In this document: positions 31,984 to 40,101 of the stretch, piece by piece
Layout of the letters: each line of letters begins with the position of its first letter
Numbering within the stretch: position 1 is the first letter of the stretch
Source of the DNA: Pelomyxa schiedti
Lineage: Eukaryota > Evosea > Pelobiontida > Pelomyxidae
Direction: 5' to 3'
NCBI GenBank assembly: GCA_020536535.1
Contig: JAHLWZ010000911.1
Span: 10,358-50,458 of the forward strand
DNA: 40,101 bases
The notes under the pieces: generated by a model
Told to the model about the DNA's origin: nothing
Seen by the model: the letters and a program-made list of their open reading frames with translations, nothing else
Databases searched by the model: none
Position numbers and translations under genes: made by a program

Positions 31984-33810
31984 ATGTTCGAGGTCATTTC
32001 CTCTAACAATTCAAAAACCTCCTCACGGATGTGTGCGGCCACTACTCCGAGCGGATTGTTGTCGGCGGCAGCTACGACTGTGGCAACTACATCTACTGCA
32101 TCTGCGACAGCACCGGCGTCGGTGTTCGAGGACCCCAACGAAGATAGGCCGCCGTTGCAGGCGATTCTGTTGGGAACAAGGCTGCCGGTGTCCAAGAAAG
32201 TGAGGCTCGAGGAGTGCGTGAAGGTGCCGAAGGGGTCCATGTCGTTCCACAGGCTGTCACTGACGTCCAAGGCGAGGGACGACATGATCACATCTATGGC
32301 TGACAAGCACCCAAACTACGAGCTCATTCGCATGGTTTGTGTGTGTCAGTGCTGGTGCTTGTACATTTTAGTATATGATAATGTCACTTCTACATTTTGG
32401 TTGCACCTACAATGGACTTTCTTAAGGCTTGTGAGAAATATTTTCCCTACATGTATGGCTTTGTGGAAGCAATGGAAGGCAATAAAGGCATAAGGCTAAA
32501 CACACCCATATGTATGACCAATGTTTTTTAATTGAGTTGTACAAAGCTACAACACAGGTTTTGCTTGGAGTTCTCCACTAAGGGACACTAAAAAAACTCA
32601 AGTTTACTCCTGTTACAGCTACAACTTTGAGGTAACTAAGTAATTTCCATTCACCAGTAATCTCATAAAGATCATTATGACAATTATGGTATGCAAGAAT
32701 GGATAGCATCTGTTTCATGATTTCCTAAGCCAGTTTTTTTCCCTCAAATCAGAGTTATGGGTACACCTACCTGAACACAGCTTGCTCTTTATGTCATACC
32801 ATTTCTAATGAGGCTCAATTTCATGAATATGCACCTCGGGTTGCACAACAACTGAAACAAGCAGCTGGGATTTTCAACTATGTGGCTACCCAAGAAATTC
32901 CACGCTGGTCTGCAGCCCCAGCCGACAGACCCTGTGACGTAATGCCTAGTATGGCGGAGGCTCTCTCACTGTACTTTATCCCTTTTCTATGAAAAGGAAC
33001 CCTTATGAGTATTTAAGGGTTTGCCTTGCCGGCGCCCAAGAGTTGACTTTACTAAAGGGAATGTGGACCAAATCCAGCCCCTCCGTTCTTGCTAAGCTCA
33101 GTACAGATATTTTCCAGTATGTTACTTCGCATATAGACTCCTCTAATTCGATCAAAAACAGAAAATATGCAGATGCACTTTTGAGAATTCAGGCTATGCC
33201 AAGATACGAGAGGGATCACCTAGATGATGACTGGTTTCATTTTATCAAAGGAATGCAGCTGTACCATAAAGCTATTACGTACATGCTATTAGGCAAGGCG
33301 GCCTATGATGGAGGGTGTGTCAAGTTTTATTCACACCTTAATCTCACTTCACTTCAGCAAAATGGCATTTGCGGTGGCTTACATGAATGTGCTGTATTTT
33401 TGTTAATTCTTCTATAACTTATTTCCATTGCAGTCAAGTTTGGCTACTTTGAAAACTCTTCAGGTATAAATACATAACACTCTTAAATCCTGATCCTGTT
33501 TTAGATAAAGCCTCCATTTGATGACTGGCCTGCTGCCATTGGCACACTTACTCACGAAATAACGGTATAAACTTAAAACAACCGTAACAAGAACTCATAA
33601 AATGAAGCATCTCCAAGCACGTTATACAAAGGAAAATGACATCATACATCATGAACGGGTATTCCTCCTTTGCCATGCACCTCGCAAAACTAACTTTGAA
33701 CAAAGGTTGTTGGTGAAGCTCAACTGGAAATGCCCGAAGGCAAGTGCCTTGTGCAACCCATTCCCTTTGCCCCACCACCACCCACCTATCGAACCCTCGA
33801 TGGTGTGTAA
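31984..33810 (+). CDS. BRO1-domain protein (BROX/ALIX-like)
   Basis: About nine exons join in frame. The N-terminus is low complexity (Ala/Thr), then PPLQAILLGTRLPVSKKVRL. BRO1 landmarks follow: ACEKYFPYMYGFVEAMEG, then FAWSSPLRDTKK and SYNFE, SYGYTYLNTACSLCHTIS, RVAQQLKQAAGIFNYV, MAEALSLVCLAGAQELTLLK, WFHFIKGMQLYHKAITYML, GGKMAFAVAYMN, and the late motif KENDIIHHERVVGEAQLEMP followed by VQPIPFAPPPPTYRTL. BRO1 domains bind CHMP4/Snf7 of ESCRT-III and recruit them to endosomes or the nuclear envelope. The protein stops right after the BRO1 domain, so the V domain and Pro-rich tail of ALIX are missing, as in BROX; BROX's CaaX box is also absent (ends LDGV). Start 31984 is the first ATG in frame; a GTG at 31975 is not used. 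The second ATG, MCAATTPSG, is possible. Confidence 0.82.
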
Positions 33811-33910
33811 TCATAATTAGAAAGAACACCCAAGCCCTTCTGCTTTTTTTCCCAAGAAATTCTTCAAAACCAAGCGAAATTGTGATCACTTTCCCAAAAA
33901 ATCGTTTCTG

Positions 33911-35188
33911 ATGGACTTTTTGCTGTCCCGCGTCCGTATGGTCTTCGACTCGGCCGCGGAGCCCGCTCCCCCTCCTCGTCCCGCAAGGCGCTCGCCCGCG
34001 ACCCCGCACACGCCAGTCACCGCGCCACCTTCCGCGGCAGTGGCCGCAACTGCATCGCGTTGCGATGTCGCGTTTCCCCCGCCGCCTCTGCCTCCCGCTG
34101 CGGCGTGCGCCGCGCCGCCGGCGCCGCCCCCGCCTGTCATGCGGCGGGGAGCCGGCGGGTGCGTGACGTTCCTGGCGCCGGGGCAGGACATGTCGTACCC
34201 GCCGCCGCCTCCGCCCGGGGCCCTGGACGGGGGGTCGATCTGGCGGCGGTACGTGGAGCCGTTTCCTAGCGAGCCTCCCCCTGCGCCGCCTCCTCCCGTG
34301 AGCATCCGGGGGGCGTTCCGGAGCCCCGAGGAAGTGCCCACTTCCGTGCCCCCGCCCCCGCCGCCTCCTCCCACCACGGGGGTCCACGGTGTTTACTGCT
34401 ACCCTGAGGGGTGCACTGCCGCTGCGGCGCCTCCGCCCCCGCCGCCGCCTCCTCCTCCCACTCGGGTGTTCCACGGTCTTTATTGCATCCCTGAGTACTG
34501 GACTTCCGCTGCCCCGCCTCCTCCCCCTCCCCCGCCCCCGTCGCATCATCAGCACACTGCCACCAGCACTTCGACTAGTGCGATGCCGCCCCCTCCGCCG
34601 CCCCCGCCCCCGCCCCCGCCAGCGAGGCGGCACAGGCGCACAGGCTGGCCGGATCCGTTGCTGCAGCAGCAGCAGAATGCACCGCCGGAACCCCCTCCGG
34701 CTCCCGTCCGCGTTGGAGGAGTATTCGTCCCGCCGCCTCCGCCGCGGCCAGGCAGGGCCTCCGGCCCGCCTCCCCCTCCGCCGCCTCCTCCTCCCGTGAT
34801 GGTACGCGGCGCGTTCCGCAGCCCCGCGGACCTGCCCACTTCCACGCCCCCGCCTCCCCCTCCCCTGCCTCCCCTCCACCGCGGGGGCCCACGGGGTGGA
34901 GTCACCGCCACGTCGGCCTCGTGCTGTGCTATCAACGACAATTCTGTGCACTCTGTGGGCAGCACTTCGACTCCCCCATCCACTTTGGACTCACACGCCA
35001 TGGCGTCCATCACGGACCCCGCGTTGCTATCGTCTGAGACAGAGTGCATTGTGTGCATGTCGCTTCAGAGAACAGTAATGTTCCAGCCATGCCACCACTT
35101 TGTGTGCTGTGACCAGTGCTCCTCAGCATTGTCACTCTGTCCCAAATGCAGAGCGCCCATCACCAACAGGCTGCGAGTGTTTTTATAA
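33911..35188 (+). CDS. Polyproline protein with C-terminal RING finger
   Basis: A single 425-residue exon, very GC-rich. After [18 protein letters not shown] the middle (about 20-340) consists of proline runs separated by related short peptides: [48 protein letters not shown] and [14 protein letters not shown]. The C-terminus is a RING finger: [19 protein letters not shown], then CCDQC and CPKCRAPI, residues about 379-420, with the Cys4-His-Cys3 pattern. RING proteins of this type are E3 ubiquitin ligases. The polyproline runs may bind profilin, SH3 or WW domains. The repeat peptides are internal duplications, since their nucleotide sequence is also alike. The start is the first ATG; it lies 101 bp after the BRO1 gene stop. 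Confidence 0.85.
   Translation: MDFLLSRVRMVFDSAAEPAPPPRPARRSPATPHTPVTAPPSAAVAATASRCDVAFPPPPLPPAAACAAPPAPPPPVMRRGAGGCVTFLAPGQDMSYPPPPPPGALDGGSIWRRYVEPFPSEPPPAPPPPVSIRGAFRSPEEVPTSVPPPPPPPPTTGVHGVYCYPEGCTAAAAPPPPPPPPPPTRVFHGLYCIPEYWTSAAPPPPPPPPPSHHQHTATSTSTSAMPPPPPPPPPPPPARRHRRTGWPDPLLQQQQNAPPEPPPAPVRVGGVFVPPPPPRPGRASGPPPPPPPPPPVMVRGAFRSPADLPTSTPPPPPPLPPLHRGGPRGGVTATSASCCAINDNSVHSVGSTSTPPSTLDSHAMASITDPALLSSETECIVCMSLQRTVMFQPCHHFVCCDQCSSALSLCPKCRAPITNRLRVFL
34296..34880 (+). repeat. Imperfect repeat of GAFRSP/polyproline modules
   Basis: In the polyproline RING gene, peptides beginning near GAF(R)SP or (V/F)HG(V/L)YC recur five times, each followed by 6-10 prolines. The two copies [12 protein letters not shown] and [12 protein letters not shown] differ by three residues. 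This is a coding tandem array. Confidence 0.75.
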
Positions 35189-35478
35189 TTTGTAGCAGTA
35201 AATGAGGATTTTTCATGAATCAAAATTAAAAAGCAATTGAACAACACCACAAAAGTATTCGACACACATGTTCTTCACATTACTGGCGGTAGTGTTGGTG
35301 TGCAGACACCGAAACTGAGTTGTTTTTGACTGTTAAACAGATAGTGGTGGTTGCACACCATTGATAGAATTACGGCAAGCAAATGGGGGATAGGATAGTA
35401 AATGGGTAGTTCTGTCAATAAACTTATATGAACAGACACAATGTCTTGTCCATTTGCTTCTATTTGTTTTTTTTTGGC

Positions 35479-36895
35479 TTACAACTTGAGAGAACGGAGT
35501 GCATTCTCCACATCACTTAGACGAGTGGCGGATTGGCCTCTTGCAGTCAAGTCGGCAGCGTATCTGTAGTGAGTAGGTAAGGGTTAATGATAGGTTTGTT
35601 GATTTACTTTTCCATTGTGCGAGTTCCATTCACTACAGCAATTACACCCAACATTACATCAACAACAGCTTTTGGGTCATTCAATATGATGACACGTTCC
35701 CCAACTACTGGGGCCCAAGATTCCTCCACTTCTTGGTTCATCCTTTAAAATGTCATGGAAGCGTCAGAAGATTTATCAAATACCTATCTAAGGGTGCATA
35801 GAAAGTGTCAGTGCACATCTTGCGGATGAAGTAGACGTTATATTTCTGCCGGAGAAGCCTAAATATTTCCTTTGCGGGCATATCTTCATGCTCCAGACCC
35901 AGGTCTATGTTGGGTGAGACTGAGATAGAAGCTGGAAAGAAGTACGTTGGCGAATGATACTTCCCTGTAGCAAAGCAGGAATGCTTTCATCACCAGTTAT
36001 GAAGAAGAAACCTTTACCCCGGACAGTGGTTTTCAGTGCATAATAAGCTGCACATAAATCATAACTCTCTACCCGGTTACCACCACCGCTTCTAATATCT
36101 GAAAAGGTTGAGAGTTCGACTATAAATAGAGAAACTACGAATCAAGCCGTAGGGGGGGTGGTTGGCTTCTCTAAGCCAGAGTTTCCCCATGTGAGTATCA
36201 ATATCGCCGCCTTGGGCAAATGGGGTGACTATTCACATGTTAAAAACCCTAAAGGATACTGAGGTGATACCTTGAAGTGCGCCTGACGTATCAACAAGAG
36301 CATCACCTATTGCTGCAAAACTGATGGCGGGGTCGTGTAAATACCCTTGCATCTGAAGTTGTCCAACTATAGGAGCTAAGAAGTAGTGAGTGGCGAGGGG
36401 GATACATACAGAACATGGGTAACTTGTCTGCAATTTTTAAGTAGGCAGTGTTTGTGAGAAGTAAAACAAAAGAAGGAAACGCGTCTTACCGTATATTATC
36501 CTGTTTGGGGAGTGTAATGAACATTTAAAACATAAAAATATACAGTATTTGGCTTACTTTGACCAGGTTCCCATTGAACCGGTCATATCCAACGCTGAGC
36601 GAGTGGAGCAATTAAGGATATACCCGAACAGCAGAGAACGGGGGAGGAAAAACTCACCAACAACCACAGCATTTTCGTGGGTGCACACCATGTCTTGGTG
36701 ACAGGACAGGTCCGGGTGCACCGAGGTCCTTCTGGCAGTCTGATGGAAAAACTCCACAGACTGCGACGAGTATGAAGCCGCTGGTGTGGCGGCAGCGCTC
36801 GACGACGAAGCTGTCGTGGTCGTAACAGTCGACGGCGTGGCCGAGGGTGCAGAATAAACTTCACGGTCGTAGTAGCTGCCCCCCATTTCGTCCAA
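35479..36895 (-). CDS. von Willebrand factor A domain protein
   Basis: At least eight exons. The N-terminus (MDEMGGSYYDREVYS) is Ser/Thr/Ala-rich. The vWA core begins AVVVALDMTGSMGTWS, which carries the MIDAS metal-binding motif DxTGS, and continues IIYDKLPMF, FAAIGDALVDTSGALQ, VTPFAQGGDIDTHMGKLWL, GGGNRVESYDLCAAYY, KGFFFITGDESIPAL, MPAKEIFRLLRQKYNVYFI and a C-terminus LSDVENALRSLKL. The blocks PFAQGGDIDTH, GGGNRVESYDLCAAYYA and GKGFFFITGDE define a vWA subfamily common in protists such as Dictyostelium. No signal peptide is seen, so it is probably cytosolic. The function of the subfamily is unknown; metal-dependent protein binding is likely. The stop at 35479 follows a short last exon joined through a 42-bp intron. 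Confidence 0.8.
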
Positions 36896-37071
36896 ACAAA
36901 AAAAACTGGTTGTGTTGTTTAGGGGTTTTTCTGTTTTCTCCTAAAACCCGACCACCTTGGTGTTTCTGGGGATTTCTCAATGTCCAGATTTCTCAAAGGC
37001 CTTTTCTGGTGTTTTTCTTGACCAGGAGTCCCGGACGACTTGGAGGCAAGAGAAGAGACGCTATTAATTTA

Positions 37072-39899
37072 TTACGCGGATACAAGGAACGAACCCGTGA
37101 GGCCGGTGTCAATACAGTCCTGTGATACCCACACGTCAAACCAGCCAGGTTCAACAACGTAGGAGACTGAGGCATCCCAGAACCCAAGGTCTTCAACACT
37201 CACTGAGAGAGAAATTCGTTGTGATTGGGATGAGTCCAAGGTAACCCGCTTGTAGTCATACCTTGTTTTTGGAAGTTAGTGGGATCGGGGGGAGTGTTTT
37301 TTGGTTATTGTGATTTAACATACAACATCTTTTTCCATCTTACAACTGAGGCTACGCGGTCAGCAATGTATAACTGCACAACGGTGGAGCCGGAGATTGA
37401 GCCTGTATTCCTAACTGTGACTGAGAAGGTAACAGTTCCAGTAGTGGGAACAGTCAGTGGAGAGATAACAAGAGCACTTAGTGTGAATGATGTGTAGGTG
37501 AGTCCGAATCCAAATGGGAAAAGTGGAACGTGAGGCTCGAAAGTGTACAGTTGGTCGTCATAGCTTCGCGGTTGTGAATTAATAACCAAGGGGAGATGGA
37601 ATTACTAGCGATATTTCTAGAATTTATTAAGATGAGCCAGGCTAACAGAGAAGGGAAGGAAAGGTACCTGCCAATATGGATGAGCCGGTCCCCATATTTG
37701 GCCAACAGAATATGGCCAAGAGCTTGTAAGTCGTCCCTTTCGCGAGTGAGATTGAAAATTAGAAGCGGGAGAGAGACATAGGGAGCAGAGAGGCCAAAGG
37801 CGATATTTGCAATGGCATTTCCGCCTTCCTCTCCCGGTCTCCAAGTTACAAGAAGGGCACTTATCTAAAGCACTTAGTTGGTTGAGTCATCATGCATTGG
37901 TACTAAAATACTTGATCTAAGACAGAGTTCATGTATCCAAATGTCTTGGGACGCCCAGCCACTAGAACAACTACAGTAGGCTTCCCAATTGCCACAATTT
38001 GCTCCAATAAGTTCTGCTGACCTCCAGGAAAATCCAAAGTAGTTACATCACCAGTTCGCCCCCTTTGAATGTGAGGAAGGAAAAAATAAGGATGAGTACC
38101 CCCAGGACTCTTGGCATGTATCTTGATTATCACCAATGACTACAAATACTAGATCAGAACTTTGTGCCAGTGTTACGGCAGCTGCTAGCATGTCTGTACT
38201 CTCATCCATAACATTAGCACCTTGGGCATAAGACACAGAGACCTTGGGATAGCGAGTCCCAAGGAAATTTCGGATACCTTCCAATGGGGTGATAATGTCT
38301 GTTCTCGTTTGTTAAATGGAAAGAATAAAATTAAGGTTGAAAACATACTAGCACCAAACTCTGTATAGCCTCCTGCCAAACTAGAAGCATCGTCACCTAA
38401 TGGACCAATAACTGCAACACTAGAATAATCGGAAGCATCAAGAGGTAGCATATTATTGGAATTTTTAAGTAGTACTATTGACTTCTCAGCAGCTTCCAAT
38501 GCTAATAAGATTAGTGTCGTATATATAACGCTTCTTTCAACCTAAATTACGATGTTCTGCAGTGTCGAGATCGACCAGAAGGGAGGTGTCTGCATAAGGT
38601 TCATCCATCACACCAGTTGCGAATTTGGTATATAAAACATTGTGAACTGCAGTATTTACCAGGGAGATGTCAACTTTTCCTTCATTCACAGCATCAACAA
38701 GTGGTGGGTAGCTGGTTCCCCCGAGGTCCATGTGTACACCCGCTGTGATTCCTAACACAGCTGCATCTTCAGTGGACTCGGCCAGGTGATACCCCTGCAG
38801 ACCCTGAATATCGCCGAAGTCACTGGAAATCAATCCCTCCCACTGCATTTCTCCCATCAAAATGTCAGTCAATAACCACTTATTGCCATGTGCTGGTATG
38901 CCATTATATGCTATTTCATTATGTGAGGGCATGATCGCTCCCACTCCTGCATCAACCACAGCCTACGCGGTATGAAAAGTACATTAAAATCACGGAATAG
39001 TTACCTGCCATGGCTTAAGGAAAATGTCGCGCATAGTGCGTTCACTAATATCAGCCACTGTTCCGTCTTGGCCTCCTTGTGTTATGCCGTAACTGCACGA
39101 TATGTTATTGCCTTCAAGTTAAGGCTCGACTCACGCAGCGAAGTGCTTAGCATTTGACATTATACTAGACGAGAAATTGTAATAGCCGTCCTGATCCAGG
39201 GATCCCTGTAGTCCTTTGACAGCTGCAACAGCCATCCTTGACGTAATGAGGGGATCCTCCCCAAATCCTAGTAGAACAATGACATTCTGGCAGTCAATGA
39301 TAAAAACAAGAAAAACCTTCCTGGAATCTCCCAAACCTCGGGTCGACATACAAGTTCATATTAGGTGACATTGTCCTTGAAGCGCCCCAGACTCTAGAAT
39401 CCAAGGCAATTGCCTGGTGTACCCTCGTAACGAGGTCCTCATCCCAAGTGCAAGATAGTCCCACAGGCATAGGGTAAATTGTTCCATTGACACCACCAGA
39501 GTGCAGAGCCTCCTGTACCCATTCAATGGGTATTCCCAATCGAGAGTTGCTTATGAAGTAAGACTGCATGCTGTTGCGCACATCCAAGTTGGGCCCAGTG
39601 GTGTCAATATAAATGGCACCAACACCAGTGGTGCCCCATTTCTAAACGAATCAATTTGGGTGCCCTCTTTGGTTGGATTTTCCAGATACTTTGACAACAC
39701 AAGCACTTGCTTGTTTTGCGATTAAAAAAAAAACCTGCTTTATATCGTCCAGAGAAAAGTTGACAGGGATGAGCAGTTGGGCTACTTTTTCCTCCAGTGT
39801 CATGCTGGCCATTAGATCTGCAACCCTTTGTTCAATGACTGGCGAAAAAGCGCCCTGCACAACAACAACCACGCAGAGCACCAGGCACACGAACTTCAT
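37072..39899 (-). CDS. Secreted beta-glucosidase, glycoside hydrolase family 3
   Basis: The N-terminus MKFVCLVLCVVVVVQGAFS is a signal peptide. The GH3 TIM-barrel domain follows: VADLMASMTLEEKVAQLL, LGIPIEWVQEALH, YPMPVGLSCTWDEDLV, RVWGASRTMSPNMNLYVDPR, NAKHFAA, MPSHNEIAYNGIPAHGNKWL, then GLISSDFGDIQG. The nucleophile is the first Asp of SSDFGD (codon 38819-38821). The alpha/beta sandwich follows with VIGDNQDTCQESWG and TLDFPGGQQNLL, and a fibronectin-III-like domain with FPFGFGLTYTSF and VTVRNTGSISGSTVVQLYIAD. The enzyme hydrolyses beta-glucosides from non-reducing ends, consistent with feeding on plant or microbial polysaccharide in lysosomes or outside the cell. Many introns of about 50 bp interrupt it. 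The last exon ends FLVSA; its acceptor is ambiguous between two AG sites. Confidence 0.9.
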
Positions 39900-39989
39900 T
39901 TTGTTTTGTTTTTGTGTTTCGTTCCAGATCGGGTAACTGCACGTTTCGTTCGTGATTGATCGAAGAAGATGCTTTTAACTCAGTGCTCT

Positions 39990-40042
39990 ACCCAGTTAAA
40001 ACCTTTAACTTGGTACCAAGTTTCCTTAACCTTTAACTGGGT
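39990..40042. repeat. Nested inverted repeat upstream of the GH3 gene
   Basis: A perfect 16-nt palindrome AACTTGGTACCAAGTT (40007-40022) sits between arms ACCCAGTTAAA (39990-40000) and TTTAACTGGGT (40032-40042), which are exact reverse complements. Further TTAACTGGGTT copies follow to about 40060. It starts 91 bp upstream of the GH3 start codon. Confidence 0.85.
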
Positions 40043-40101
40043 TAACTGTTAACTGGGTTTTTTTAACTTGGTAATGGGGTTTTCTGTGAAAAAAAAATGT
40101 G

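Noticed and set aside
31911-32306. Minus-strand frame opposite the BRO1 N-terminus
   Set aside because: The plus-strand frame continues into clear BRO1 motifs; the minus frame shows none.
33548-34951. Minus-strand 467-residue Arg/Gly-rich frame
   Set aside because: Complement of the polyproline RING gene; high GC removes stop codons on both strands. It also overlaps BRO1 exons.

Overview
This is a gene-dense protist nuclear window with intron-rich protein-coding genes. Introns are mostly 41-65 bp with GT..AG ends; a few reach 80-150 bp. I read through both strands and joined exons by reading frame, splice sites and family motifs. The gene mix suggests an amoebozoan, possibly an archamoeba of the Pelomyxa/Mastigamoeba type: several Rho GTPases, a phospholipase B-like hydrolase, SKP1, an intronless ankyrin-like protein, a vWA protein of the Dictyostelium kind, and RING proteins with unusual architectures. 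This assignment is inference. No rRNA, tRNA, transposon or CRISPR array was found.

Layout. 1-292 (+): 3' end of an unrecognised gene. 367-1240 (-): degenerate Rho-like GTPase. 1395-4656 (-): RING/B-box/coiled-coil protein with a glycine-rich tail. 4764-5191 (+): small membrane protein, perhaps TMEM50/Vps68-like. 5421-6131 (+): CDKN3-like phosphatase. 6274-8058 (-): nucleoside hydrolase. 8333-9443 (-): canonical Rho/Rac GTPase with CaaX box. 9630-13069 (-): transportin. 13314-16123 (+): PARP-family ADP-ribosyltransferase with UIM-like and BRCT-like regions. 16193-18497 (-): phospholipase B-like lysosomal hydrolase. 19207-20953 (+): lectin-like repeats plus a C-terminal RING. 21050-22760 (-): golgin with a GRAB-like C-terminus. 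23266-25746 (-): ankyrin-like protein. 25869-29993 (+): large HEAT/ARM-repeat protein. 30530-31226 (+): SKP1. 31433-31833 (-): SSNA1. 31984-33810 (+): BRO1-domain protein. 33911-35188 (+): polyproline RING protein. 35479-36895 (-): vWA protein. 37072-39899 (-): secreted GH3 beta-glucosidase.

Genes are not in operons. Several pairs are divergent with starts about 100-250 bp apart (TRIM-like/TMEM50-like, transportin/PARP, ankyrin/HEAT, SSNA1/BRO1). Convergent pairs often have stops less than 100 bp apart. Functionally the window is rich in ubiquitin-related proteins (three RING proteins, SKP1, a UIM-bearing PARP), endomembrane or lysosomal proteins (PLB-like, GH3, golgin, BRO1, possible TMEM50) and Rho signalling. 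This is ordinary eukaryotic neighbourhood, not a linked pathway.

The most unusual items are the Rho-like protein with both GTPase-critical positions altered and no CaaX box, the lectin-repeat/RING fusion with a non-GT donor, the TRIM-like protein with a glycine-rich tail, and a nested inverted repeat at the right end. Exon joins are hand-made predictions without transcript evidence.
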